In this document: positions 17,190 through 27,610 of the stretch, one piece after another
Numbering within the stretch: position 1 is the first letter of the stretch
How the letters are laid out: each line of letters starts with the position of its first letter
Assembly (NCBI RefSeq): GCF_015689175.1
Contig: NZ_CP065047.1
Coordinates: 2,356,001 to 2,420,000 of the forward strand
Direction: 5' to 3'
Length of the DNA stretch: 64,000 nucleotides
DNA from: Mycobacterium kubicae
Lineage (GTDB): Bacteria; Actinomycetota; Actinomycetes; Mycobacteriales; Mycobacteriaceae
The notes under the pieces: model-generated
What the model was told of the DNA's origin: nothing
The model's database searches: none
The model's input: the letters and a program-made list of their open reading frames with translations, nothing else
Position numbers and translations under genes: made by a program

Positions 17190-17951
17190 TCAGGAAGCGA
17201 CGGCAGGCTCCGGCGTGGGATCGTGCGACGACCGGTGCTGCCGCCGGTAGTGCCGGATCTCCAGAATCAACCCGGCCACCCCGAGCGCGCCCGTGCAGAC
17301 CGACACCAGCACCAGCAGGGGACTGCCGTCACCGGCGAGCGCGTCACCCAAGATCACCACCGCCGAGGTGCCGGGAAGCAGACCAGCCAGTGTGGCCCAG
17401 GTGTAAGGCAGCACTCGGATCGACGATGCGCCGGCGGCGTAGTTGATGGCCGAGAACGGGACGGCGGGAATGAAACGCAGCGACAAAATGGACATCCAGC
17501 CTCGCTCGCGCAGCCGCAAGTCGAGGCTTTCCATGGCGCGGCGGCGCACCAGGCGGTTGAGTCGCCACCCCGTGGCCCGCACCAGCAGCAGGGCAAGGAC
17601 CGCGCTCGCCGTGCTGGCGACAACGGCGATCACGATCCCGAACACCGGCCCGAACAACAGCCCGGCGGCCAGCGTGAAGGCGGTCCGCGGAAACGGCGCG
17701 ACCGTGACGACGATGTGGGCCATTAGAAACGCCAGCGGGAACCATGGGCCCACCGACGTCGCCCAGTCCCGCATCTGCACCGCGGTCGGGAGCGGCACCA
17801 GCACCGCTATGGCGATCAGAGCTGTGATTCCGGCCACTGAGGCCAGGAGGCGCAACGGAGACACTTGCCGTGCGACAGCGCCGACGGCGTTGACGACGCC
17901 GCGCACCGTACCGGTGGCTTTGCAGGTCGCGGGGGCCGTCACGGGTTCCAA
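17190..17951 (-). CDS. TVP38/TMEM64-family (DedA-like) membrane protein (Rv1491c type)
   Basis: The 253-residue polytopic protein has five to six hydrophobic helices (LLASVAGITALIAIAVLV; WFPLAFLMAHIVVTVAPF; TLAAGLLFGPVFGIVIAVVAS; SAVLALLLV; TWATLAGLLPGTSAVVILGDAL; LLVLVSVCTGALGVAGLIL). The family's core motif is present as PFPRTAFTLAAGLLFGP and as RFIPAVPFSAINYAAG. TVP38/DedA-like proteins are thought to move or scramble lipids. It is convergent with the putative immunity gene and marks the return to gene order shared with M. tuberculosis. Confidence 0.9.
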   Translation of the reverse strand: MEPVTAPATCKATGTVRGVVNAVGAVARQVSPLRLLASVAGITALIAIAVLVPLPTAVQMRDWATSVGPWFPLAFLMAHIVVTVAPFPRTAFTLAAGLLFGPVFGIVIAVVASTASAVLALLLVRATGWRLNRLVRRRAMESLDLRLRERGWMSILSLRFIPAVPFSAINYAAGASSIRVLPYTWATLAGLLPGTSAVVILGDALAGDGSPLLVLVSVCTGALGVAGLILEIRHYRRQHRSSHDPTPEPAVAS

Positions 17952-18063
17952 GGGTACGGGCCGAAGGTGAATATCTCGTTGCCCGAGGCTGGCGTTTCCA
18001 CGCTGGAAAGCACCATTCTGAGCACCTGGGCGACCGGATCGCGACGCTCATCAATTAGCCTTA

Positions 18064-18077
18064 TTAACACTTAACAC
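18064..18077. promoter_or_regulatory. Tandem TTAACAC repeat upstream of mutA
   Basis: Two perfect back-to-back copies of TTAACAC (18064-18070, 18071-18077) lie 43 bases before the mutA GTG in a locally AT-rich stretch. The position suits a regulator site or promoter. I do not recognise it as a known RamB or PrpR site. Confidence 0.35.
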
Positions 18078-18120
18078 CCCGGAGCAAAGTCGCTAGTTGC
18101 TGGGAAAACAGGAGCAGTCG

Positions 18121-19989
18121 GTGTCCATTGACGTACCCGAGCTGGCGGACCTAGAACAGGTTCGCGGGCGTTGGCGCAGTGCGGTCGCCGGTGTATTGGC
18201 CAAGAGCAGCCGCAAGGACCCAGAAGAGCTGGGGGAGCAGCCCGAGCAGCTGCTGGAGACGCGGACCTATGAGGGGTTCGCCGTTCGGGCGCTGTACACC
18301 GCGTTCGACGAGTTGCCCGAGCAGCCCCTTCCGGGCGAGTGGCCGTATGTACGCGGCGGCGACGCGCGGCGCGACGTCAATGCCGGCTGGAAGGTCGCTG
18401 AGGCGTATCCGGTCATGGGCACGGCCGCCGCGGACGCCAACGCAGCGTTGCTGGGCGCACTGGGTGACGGTGTCAGCGCGCTGCTGATCCGCGTCGGCGG
18501 GTCCGGTGTCCCACCCGAACAGCTCGACGCCCTGCTCAACGGCGTCTACCTCGAGCTGGCGCCGATCATTCTGGACTCCGGCGCCGATTTCGCCGCGGCC
18601 AGCGACGTCATGGTCGCCCTGGCGGCCCGGCTGGAACCCGACCAACGGGCGACGCTGTCGATCGACCTGGGCGGTGACCCGCTCACCGCGGCACTGAGCG
18701 GGCGTCCCGCTCCATCGGTCGAAGAGATCGTCGCCATCGCCACCCAGGTCGCCGACAACCATGGGATCCGTGCGATCACCGTCGACGGGCCCAGCTTCCA
18801 CAACCTGGGTGCCAACGCCGCCTGGGAACTGGCGGCCACCATCGGCGCGGCGGTGTCCTATGTCCGGCTGCTCACCGAATCCGGACTCTCGGTCAGCCAG
18901 GCGTTGCGACAGATCAGTTTCCGGTTGGCTGCCGACGACGACCAGTTCATGACGATCGCCAAGATGCGGGCCGCGCGGCAGTTGTGGGCACGCGTCGCCG
19001 AGGTGGCCGGCGACGCGGACGGCGGCGCGGTGCGCATTCACGCCGAGACGTCGCTGCCGATGATGACCCAGCGCGATCCGTGGGTGAACATGCTGCGCAC
19101 TACGCTGGCCGCGTTCGGCGCGGGGGTCGGCGGAGCCGACACCGTCCTGGTGTTCCCCTTCGATGTGGCCATTCCCGGCGGCTTCCCCGGAGTGGCGGCC
19201 AGTTTCGCGCGCCGCATGGCCCGAAATGTGCAGCTTCTGCTGTTGGAAGAGTCGCACGTGGGGCAGGTATTGGATCCTGGCGGAGGCTCGTGGTTTGTCG
19301 AAGACCTCACCGAAGAGTTGGCCCAGCATGCGTGGCAGCACTTCCAGGACATCGAGGCCCGCGGCGGATTCGCCGACGCCCGTGATTACGTCGCCGGCCA
19401 GATCGCCGAGATCGCGGCTCGCCGCGCTGAGGACATCGCACACCGCCGTACCGCCATCACCGGTGTCAACGAGTTCCCCAATCTCACCGAACCGCCCAGG
19501 GCACAGGACGATTCGACGAACTCGCTGAACCGCGTCGGAAATCTGGTGCGCTACGCCACGCAATTCGAGGCGCTGCGCGACCGCTCGGACGTCTACCTGG
19601 CCCGCACCGGGGCGCGGCCTCAGGTGCTGCTGTTGCCGCTGGGCCCGTTGGCCGAGCACAACATCCGGACCACCTTCGCGTCAAACTTGTTGGCGTCGGG
19701 CGGTATCGAAGCGATCAACCCGGGCCCAGTCGATGCCGACGGCGTGGGCAACGCCGTCAAGGAGGCACAGTCGCCCTCGGTGGCGGTGGTCTGCGGCACT
19801 GACAAGCGCTATCACGAAGAAGCCGCCGGTGTGGTGCGGGCCGCCCGCGCTGCCGGAATATCACGTATCTACCTGGCCGGGCCGGAGAAGGCGATCGGGG
19901 ATGCCAGCGACCGGCCCGACGACTACCTGACTGCCAAAATCAATGCGGTACAAGCACTCTCGGACCTGCTAACTCGGTTGGGAGCGTAG
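18121..19989 (+). CDS. mutA: Methylmalonyl-CoA mutase small subunit
   Basis: This is the 622-residue beta subunit of the adenosylcobalamin-dependent methylmalonyl-CoA mutase, which interconverts methylmalonyl-CoA and succinyl-CoA. It thereby links propionate metabolism to methyl-branched lipid synthesis. It keeps the TIM-barrel mutase sequence (ITVDGPSFHNLGANAAWEL, HAETSLPMMTQRDPWVNMLR, LDPGGGSWFVEDLT). It lacks a DxHxxG cobalamin motif, as expected for the non-catalytic subunit. GTG at 18121 gives the conserved SIDVPELADLEQVRGRWR start and has GGAG at 18111; a TTG at 18097 is less likely. The mutB ATG follows the stop directly. Confidence 0.95.
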   Translation: MSIDVPELADLEQVRGRWRSAVAGVLAKSSRKDPEELGEQPEQLLETRTYEGFAVRALYTAFDELPEQPLPGEWPYVRGGDARRDVNAGWKVAEAYPVMGTAAADANAALLGALGDGVSALLIRVGGSGVPPEQLDALLNGVYLELAPIILDSGADFAAASDVMVALAARLEPDQRATLSIDLGGDPLTAALSGRPAPSVEEIVAIATQVADNHGIRAITVDGPSFHNLGANAAWELAATIGAAVSYVRLLTESGLSVSQALRQISFRLAADDDQFMTIAKMRAARQLWARVAEVAGDADGGAVRIHAETSLPMMTQRDPWVNMLRTTLAAFGAGVGGADTVLVFPFDVAIPGGFPGVAASFARRMARNVQLLLLEESHVGQVLDPGGGSWFVEDLTEELAQHAWQHFQDIEARGGFADARDYVAGQIAEIAARRAEDIAHRRTAITGVNEFPNLTEPPRAQDDSTNSLNRVGNLVRYATQFEALRDRSDVYLARTGARPQVLLLPLGPLAEHNIRTTFASNLLASGGIEAINPGPVDADGVGNAVKEAQSPSVAVVCGTDKRYHEEAAGVVRAARAAGISRIYLAGPEKAIGDASDRPDDYLTAKINAVQALSDLLTRLGA

Positions 19990-22254
<2,265 letters not shown>

Positions 22255-22271
22255 CGCGGTTCCTCCGGTAG

Positions 22272-23258
22272 ATGACGTCTGATAGCAGCCCGGTCGACAA
22301 GCTGGTCGCGGCGATCCGCAACGGTGACCGCGCGTCGCTGCCGCGGGCGATCACCCTGCTGGAGTCGACCCGCGCGGACCACCGCGAGCAGGCACAACAG
22401 CTGTTGTTGGAGTTACTGCCGGATTCCGGTAACGCCCACCGGGTAGGCATCACCGGGGTGCCCGGGGTCGGGAAATCCACCAGCATCGAAGCCCTCGGCA
22501 TGCATCTGATCGAACGAGGCCACCGCGTGGCGGTATTGGCCGTCGACCCGTCGTCCACACGCACCGGTGGATCGATTCTCGGTGACAAGACACGGATGGC
22601 GCGGTTGGCGATGCACCCTGATGCCTACATTCGGCCGTCGCCGACATCGGGGACCTTGGGTGGGGTGGCAAAGGCCACCCGGGAAACTGTTGTCTTGTTG
22701 GAGGCAGCGGGATTTGACGTGATTCTGATCGAAACGGTCGGCGTCGGCCAGTCCGAGGTGGCGGTGGCCAATATGGTCGACACGTTCTTGCTGTTGACGC
22801 TGGCGCGCACCGGAGATCAGCTGCAGGGCATCAAGAAGGGTGTCTTGGAGCTGGCCGACATCGTCGTGGTCAACAAAGCCGACGGCGCGCACCTGCGCGA
22901 CGCGAAGTCCGCCGCCCGCGAGCTCTCGGCGGCGATCCGATTGATCTATCCGCGCGAAAGCCTGTGGCGCCCACCGGTCCTCACCATGAGCGCGGTCGAA
23001 GGGACTGGTCTGGCGCAGCTGTGGGAAACCGTCGAGCGGCACCGCGAGGTGCTGAGCGAAGCCGGCGAGTTCGAGGCGCGGCGGCGCGCCCAGCAGGTGG
23101 ACTGGATGTGGCAGATGGTTCGCGACACGGTGCTCGACCGGGTGCTGTCGAACCCGGCGGTTCGCAAGGCCCGCGGTGACGTCGAACGGCAAGTCCGTGC
23201 GGGGGAGTTGACCCCGGCCCTAGCCGCCCAGCAAATAATCGACATCGCGTCGTCCTAA
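22272..23258 (+). CDS. meaB: Methylmalonyl-CoA mutase-associated GTPase MeaB
   Basis: This 328-residue G3E GTPase loads and protects the B12 cofactor of the mutase. Walker A is GVPGVGKST (62-70), followed by the AVDPSSTRTGGSILGDKTRM switch region, the DVILIETVGVGQSE Walker B/switch block and the VVNKADG base-recognition motif. It follows mutB on the same strand with a 17-base gap. In M. tuberculosis the mazE4/mazF4 toxin-antitoxin pair lies between mutB and meaB; here that pair is absent and the genes are adjacent. Confidence 0.96.
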   Translation: MTSDSSPVDKLVAAIRNGDRASLPRAITLLESTRADHREQAQQLLLELLPDSGNAHRVGITGVPGVGKSTSIEALGMHLIERGHRVAVLAVDPSSTRTGGSILGDKTRMARLAMHPDAYIRPSPTSGTLGGVAKATRETVVLLEAAGFDVILIETVGVGQSEVAVANMVDTFLLLTLARTGDQLQGIKKGVLELADIVVVNKADGAHLRDAKSAARELSAAIRLIYPRESLWRPPVLTMSAVEGTGLAQLWETVERHREVLSEAGEFEARRRAQQVDWMWQMVRDTVLDRVLSNPAVRKARGDVERQVRAGELTPALAAQQIIDIASS

Positions 23259-23308
23259 CGGATAGGTAAATTAATCTTTGTTTGCGCTTCGCCGGAGTCA
23301 ATAGGAAG

Positions 23309-23321
23309 TAAATTCAAAGTT
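23309..23321 (+). promoter_or_regulatory. -10 element for leaderless lipL transcript
   Basis: TAAATT (23309-23314) fits TANNNT and is followed after 7 bases by the GTG start at 23322, with no Shine-Dalgarno sequence. This suggests that lipL has its own leaderless promoter separate from the mutase operon. Confidence 0.45.
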
Positions 23322-24608
23322 GTGACGGTAGACATAGGAGTCAATCGCCGCGCGGTCCCTTCCCACGACGGCCCTGACGCAGGTCATCGTGTGTTCGGCA
23401 CGGCGGACTCAAACTTCGGTTGCGTCATTCGTGCCTTCTCCAGCTTGTTTCCCGGTCGTCGGTTCGGCGGCGGCGCTCTGGCTGTCTACCTCGACGGCCA
23501 ACCGGTCGTCGACGTGTGGACCGGGTGGGCAGATCGTGCCGGTCAGCGGCCGTGGACGGCAGACACTGCCCCGATGGTGTTCTCGGCGACCAAGGGCATG
23601 GCCGCTACGGTCATTCATCGCCTGCACGATCGCGGACTGATCGACTACGACGTCCCGGTCGCCGAGTACTGGCCGGAGTTCGCCGCCAACGGCAAGTCAC
23701 AGTTGACCGTGCGCGAGGTGATGAGACACCGCGCCGGCTTGTCGGGGCTGCGCGGCGCCACCCAAGAAGACTTGCTGGATCACCTGGTGATGGAACAACG
23801 ACTGGCCGCAGCGCCGCCGGGACGGCTGCTGGGCAAACCCGCCTACCACGCGCTGACGTTCGGCTGGCTGATGTCCGGGCTGGCCCGTGCGGTCACCGGC
23901 AAGGGCATGCGCACGCTGTTCCGCGAAGAGCTCGCCGAGCCGTTGGGCGCCGAAGGCATCCATCTGGGCCGGCCACCCGCCGAATCGCCGACCAAGGTCG
24001 CGCAGATCATCATGCCGCAGAGCATGCCGGGGCACCCGGCGGTCAACTATGCCGTCCACAAAGCCGCCTCCCGGTTGTCCGGCGGCTTCCGCTCCATGTA
24101 CTTCGACGGCGTCATGGCCGCGGTGCGGGGCGAGATCCCGCTGCTCGATGCGGAAATGCCGGCTGCCAACGGCGTGGTGACCGCTCGTGCGCTGGCGCGG
24201 ATGTACGGGGCGATCGCCAACGGCGGCGAGATCGACGGCATCCAGTTCTTGTCCCGTGACCTGGTTGCGGGGCTGACCGGTCGCAAGAGTTTGCGCAGAG
24301 ACGCAAACCTGTTCTTGCCGTTGTCGTTCCACCTGGGCTACCACTGCCTGCCATTCGGCAATGTGATGCCCGGGTTCGGACATGTCGGGATGGGCGGATC
24401 GGTCGGCTGGGCGGATCCGGCAACCGGGATGTCGTTCGCCTACGTGCACAACCGGTTGCTGTCGCCGTTCTTCGCCCTGGATCACGCGGGCCTGGCCACG
24501 CTGGGTAACTTGATTCGCCAAGGGGCCAAGCGCGCTCGTAGGCGCGGCTTCGATGCGATCACCGAGTTCGGGTCGCCGCTGAGTGAGCCGGGAGCCGTCG
24601 CCGGCTGA
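23322..24608 (+). CDS. lipL: Beta-lactamase-fold serine esterase LipL
   Basis: The 428-residue serine hydrolase is of the class C beta-lactamase/esterase VIII fold. Ser88-Ala-Thr-Lys91 is the SxxK nucleophile motif, Tyr175 in GKPAYHALTFGW gives the second catalytic motif, and a C-terminal GHVGMGGSVGWADP block replaces the KTG-like element. Length and position after meaB match M. tuberculosis LipL (429 residues), an esterase of broad short-chain specificity. No classical signal peptide is seen. Its stop lies one base from the stop of the convergent sugar-nucleotide gene that opens the glycolipid locus. Confidence 0.93.
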   Translation: MTVDIGVNRRAVPSHDGPDAGHRVFGTADSNFGCVIRAFSSLFPGRRFGGGALAVYLDGQPVVDVWTGWADRAGQRPWTADTAPMVFSATKGMAATVIHRLHDRGLIDYDVPVAEYWPEFAANGKSQLTVREVMRHRAGLSGLRGATQEDLLDHLVMEQRLAAAPPGRLLGKPAYHALTFGWLMSGLARAVTGKGMRTLFREELAEPLGAEGIHLGRPPAESPTKVAQIIMPQSMPGHPAVNYAVHKAASRLSGGFRSMYFDGVMAAVRGEIPLLDAEMPAANGVVTARALARMYGAIANGGEIDGIQFLSRDLVAGLTGRKSLRRDANLFLPLSFHLGYHCLPFGNVMPGFGHVGMGGSVGWADPATGMSFAYVHNRLLSPFFALDHAGLATLGNLIRQGAKRARRRGFDAITEFGSPLSEPGAVAG

Positions 24609-24609
24609 G

Positions 24610-25626
24610 TCATTCGAGGTTTTCGAATGCCGCGATCTGTTGCTGGGTGACCGCTAGCGGGTCCTCGCCGGCGTGCACGCGTCGGTACCAGTCGACAGTC
24701 CAGCCCACCGCGTCGCGGAAGCCAAGTCGGTTGCGCCAGGCCAGCTCCCGATGGGCCTTGGTGCTGTCGAGAGCCAGCAGGTTCGCCTCATGCGGGTGCT
24801 CACCGGGTTGGCGTTCCCAGTGGGCGCCGCCGCCCCACAGCTCGGCAGCCAGCGTGGCCACCTGACCCACCTCCACGAAGCTGTCGCGGCCCGGCCCGAA
24901 ATTCCACTCGCCCAACCCAGAGCCGGCTAACAGCGCGTCGGCCAAGGTGAGGTAGCCGTTGAGGCAGTCGAGCACGTGCTGCCAGGGCCGCACTGCGCGC
25001 GGGAACCGCAACAGCGGGGCTCGACCATTCGCGTAAGCGGTCATCAGGTCCGGAAAGAGCCGATCGGGACTGACGTCGCCGCCGCCAATGACGTTGCCCG
25101 CGCGGGCGATTGCGGTAGGGGAGCCGGGAAAGCTACGGATCCAGGATTGGCTCAACAGATCGGCCATTGCCTTCGACGCACTGTAGGGATCGTCGCCGCC
25201 CAGGGGGTCGGTTTCGACGTAGCCGGCCTCCTGATCGACGTTGCGGTAGACCTTGTCGGTGGTGATGACGAGGTGCGCGCGCACGGACGGGGTCGCCGCA
25301 ACGGCCTCCAGCACGTTCAGCGTGCCCATCGCGTTGGTCTCGTAGGTATAGCGCGGATTGCGGTAGGACTCCCGGACCAATGATTGGGCGGCCAAGTGCA
25401 GGACAACGTCCGGAGCCGCCGCCGACACCGCGGCCGCGGTGGCCGGGGCGTCCCTGATGTCGACCCGCAAGTCGCAAACAAGGTGATCGGCGATCCCGGC
25501 TCGCTCGAACAAGCTGCGTGGGGTCGGATTCAGCGCGAGCCCGGACACCCGGTGTCCGCGGCTGAGCAGAAGCAGCGCGAGCCACGGTCCTTTGAATCCG
25601 GTGTGCCCGGTGATCAGGTAGTGCAC
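24610..25626 (-). CDS. CDP-glucose 4,6-dehydratase-like extended SDR
   Basis: The 338-residue NAD-dependent sugar-nucleotide dehydratase has the Rossmann motif GHTGFKGPW (7-15), the TTDKVYRN block (Thr123, Asp124, Lys125) where RmlB-type enzymes have TDE, and Tyr148/Lys152 in YSASK. These features, with the AGNVIGGGD and RPWQHVLD blocks, point to the RfbG/CDP-glucose 4,6-dehydratase group. That group makes CDP-4-keto-6-deoxyglucose, the entry to dideoxy and branched sugars. No cytidylyltransferase (RfbF) or downstream dehydrase is visible in the window, so the nucleotide specificity needs caution. First gene of the LOS-type locus. Confidence 0.85.
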   Translation of the reverse strand: MHYLITGHTGFKGPWLALLLLSRGHRVSGLALNPTPRSLFERAGIADHLVCDLRVDIRDAPATAAAVSAAAPDVVLHLAAQSLVRESYRNPRYTYETNAMGTLNVLEAVAATPSVRAHLVITTDKVYRNVDQEAGYVETDPLGGDDPYSASKAMADLLSQSWIRSFPGSPTAIARAGNVIGGGDVSPDRLFPDLMTAYANGRAPLLRFPRAVRPWQHVLDCLNGYLTLADALLAGSGLGEWNFGPGRDSFVEVGQVATLAAELWGGGAHWERQPGEHPHEANLLALDSTKAHRELAWRNRLGFRDAVGWTVDWYRRVHAGEDPLAVTQQQIAAFENLE

Positions 25627-25676
25627 GGCTCCCTAGTATTCGGCAGCCTGCGCAGCCCGCTAGACAAGTGGTCGGC

Positions 25677-26135
25677 TCAACCCACCGCGTCGGGACTGGA
25701 TATCGAGAACCAGCGATCCAAGATGAGGAACCGGCCGATCCACACCACGCCGAATCCGAGCACCTGAACCACGAACACCGCTGCGCCGCGAACCGCAGAA
25801 GTCTGGCCGGTCAGCGCGTTGTCGACCAGGTAAGTCAACGCCGTGGCCAGCGACACCGCCAGCATCACCACTACCCAAAAGACCAGCACCTGTTTGCGCA
25901 GATTGTCTGACGACGTGACTCGCCATACGAAGCGCTTGTTGGCGAAGAAATTGGGCACCGTGACGATGGATGCCGCCAACAGTGAGGCTGCGGTGTAGTC
26001 GTCAAGCCACGGGCCCAGAAGTTGGATCAAGCCCTGGCCGATCGGTAGGAAGGCAAGCGCCACGGCAAGGTAGCGCAACTTCTTGTGCGCACCCATCGAG
26101 TCGGCGCCCGCGATCACGCCCCCCGCGACCTGCAT
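25677..26135 (-). CDS. GtrA-family membrane protein
   Basis: The 152-residue protein has four membrane helices (YLAVALAFLPIGQGLIQLL; AASLLAASIVTVPNFFANKRFVW; VLVFWVVVMLAVSLATALTYLV; GAAVFVVQVLGFGVVWIGRFLIL). The NFFANKRFVW and GRFxILDRW pattern is that of GtrA/DPMS-type proteins, which help move polyprenyl-linked sugars across the membrane. It fits a role in flipping a lipid-linked sugar donor for the glycolipid. The ATG at 26135 is chosen because a TATTTT -10 box lies 7 bases upstream (leaderless); ATG 26096 is an alternative. It is divergent from the sugar dehydrogenase operon. Confidence 0.85.
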   Translation of the reverse strand: MQVAGGVIAGADSMGAHKKLRYLAVALAFLPIGQGLIQLLGPWLDDYTAASLLAASIVTVPNFFANKRFVWRVTSSDNLRKQVLVFWVVVMLAVSLATALTYLVDNALTGQTSAVRGAAVFVVQVLGFGVVWIGRFLILDRWFSISSPDAVG

Positions 26136-26148
26136 GCACAAGAAAATA
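26136..26148 (-). promoter_or_regulatory. -10 element for leaderless gtrA-like transcript
   Basis: On the reverse strand TATTTT (26148-26143) is followed by 7 bases and the ATG at 26135, with no ribosome site, matching the mycobacterial leaderless pattern. Confidence 0.45.
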
Positions 26149-26169
26149 CTCGCCGAAGCACTTAGTCGT

Positions 26170-26232
26170 GGCCGAAATGGGCAAGCGATTTCGGCCAGCT
26201 GTCCAGAAACCCGACGCCGATTTTGGCCGAAA
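26170..26232. repeat. GGCCGAAA inverted/direct repeat cluster upstream of sugar operon
   Basis: GGCCGAAAT (26170-26178) and ATTTCGGCC (26188-26196) are perfect 9-bp inverted arms around a 9-base loop. A third GGCCGAAA copy lies at 26225-26232. The cluster sits in the 215-base divergent gap between the GtrA-like gene and the nucleotide-sugar dehydrogenase, so is a candidate operator or leader hairpin. Confidence 0.5.
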
Positions 26233-26350
26233 ACGCCACGTGGGCGGTGGGCGATCTTTTAGGCTCCCACCACGGGACGACTGCAAACGAGAACTCGATC
26301 TTGTCATGGCCTTCGCGGCGAGGTGGCAAGACGCCGAGGGGGCGCTTCTC

Positions 26351-27610
26351 ATGACAACTCAACCCACAGAACGAGTCTGCATCATCGGCGGTGCCGGACA
26401 CGTCGGGCTCCCGCTGGCGCTGGTGCTTGCCGACGAGGGGTTCCACGTCGACATCTTGGATACGAACGCGGCTGCTTTGAAGTCCATCATGGCCGGCCGG
26501 ATGCCGTTCGTTGAAAACGGGGCCGAGGAGCTACTGAAACGTCTGTTGCCGACCGGACGAATCTCGGCGACCACCGACTCCTGGGCAGTCAGAAACTCCG
26601 ACATCGTGATCTGCGTCGTCGGTACGCCGGTCGACGAATACCTAACACCGCAGGCGCACACGTTCTTTCGCATCATCGACGAGATCAGCCCCTACTTCCG
26701 CGACGGACAGACGCTGATACTGCGCAGCACCGTGTACCCGGGACTGAGCCAACGCGTGAACGACATGTTCCGGCAGCGGGGGATCGGCGTCCACGTCACC
26801 TTCTGCCCGGAGCGCATCGCCCAAGGCCACTCCATACGGGAGCTCCGGATGATCCCTCAGATCATCAGTGGCTTCGACGAGGAGGGGCGCCGGATCGTCC
26901 GCGACTTCTTCTCCCGCATCACCAGCGAGATCATCGAGGTGGAACCGCAGGAAGCCGAGCTGGCCAAGCTGTTCTGCAACAGCTACCGCTATATCCAATT
27001 CGCGGTCGCCAACCAGTTCTACCTGCTCAGCCGGGAAGCCGGACTGGACTTCAACCGCGTTCACCATGCGGCTACCTACAAGAACGGTCGCGTCGACAGT
27101 ATGCCGAAAGCCGGGCTGGCGGCCGGCCCCTGCCTGCTCAAGGACACCATGCAGCTCGCCGCGTTCAGCAACAACAACTTCATGCTGGGACACGCGGCCA
27201 TGCTGATCAACGAAGGCCAGCCACAATTCATCGTCAATATGCTCAAGCGTCGAGTTGACCTGCGGGACAAGACCGTTGGCATCCTCGGTATGACGTTCAA
27301 GGCTGATTGTGATGACACCCGTGACTCGCTCAGCTTCAAACTGCGGCACCTGCTGATGTTGGAAGCGAAGAAAGTGATGCTGCACGATCCATTCCTGGAG
27401 GGGCCGGACTACTACCCCCTGGACGCCGTGCTTGGTCGCGCCGATGTGATCGTCGTCGGAGTGCCACACTCGATCTACCGGGGCGTGCAGATCCAGCCGG
27501 GCAAGGTCGTCGAAGATGTCTGGGGTTGTTTGGACGTGAGCCAGGTCGAGGAAGGCAATGCCAACGCGACCCCACTGGCGACGCTGGGCACCGGAGCCGC
27601 GGCCAAGTGA
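26351..27610 (+). CDS. Nucleotide-sugar 6-dehydrogenase (UDP-glucose/UDP-HexNAc dehydrogenase family)
   Basis: The 419-residue NAD-dependent enzyme oxidises C6 of a nucleotide sugar to a uronic acid. N-terminal Rossmann motif GGAGHVGLP (13-21), CVVGTPVDE, Lys206/Asn210 in AELAKLFCNSYRY, catalytic Cys261 in AGPCLLKD, and a C-terminal domain beginning GILGMTFKADCDDTRDS are all present. GPCxxKD resembles the WecC/TviB branch more than classical UDP-glucose dehydrogenase, so the substrate may be a UDP-HexNAc or UDP-glucose. ATG 26351 follows GAGGGGG; ATG 26306 is possible. The stop overlaps the GTG start of the next gene, so they are coupled. Confidence 0.88.
   Translation: MTTQPTERVCIIGGAGHVGLPLALVLADEGFHVDILDTNAAALKSIMAGRMPFVENGAEELLKRLLPTGRISATTDSWAVRNSDIVICVVGTPVDEYLTPQAHTFFRIIDEISPYFRDGQTLILRSTVYPGLSQRVNDMFRQRGIGVHVTFCPERIAQGHSIRELRMIPQIISGFDEEGRRIVRDFFSRITSEIIEVEPQEAELAKLFCNSYRYIQFAVANQFYLLSREAGLDFNRVHHAATYKNGRVDSMPKAGLAAGPCLLKDTMQLAAFSNNNFMLGHAAMLINEGQPQFIVNMLKRRVDLRDKTVGILGMTFKADCDDTRDSLSFKLRHLLMLEAKKVMLHDPFLEGPDYYPLDAVLGRADVIVVGVPHSIYRGVQIQPGKVVEDVWGCLDVSQVEEGNANATPLATLGTGAAAK

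Noticed and set aside
17952..18120. Cobalamin riboswitch upstream of the B12-dependent mutase
   Set aside because: I looked for the B12-box pattern and the long conserved leader; the gap is too short and no such consensus is present.
18151..19659. 502-codon open frame antisense to mutA
   Set aside because: High-GC codon bias in mutA opens this frame; its product is Arg/Gly/Gln/His-rich without any family motif, and mutA on the other strand is unmistakable.
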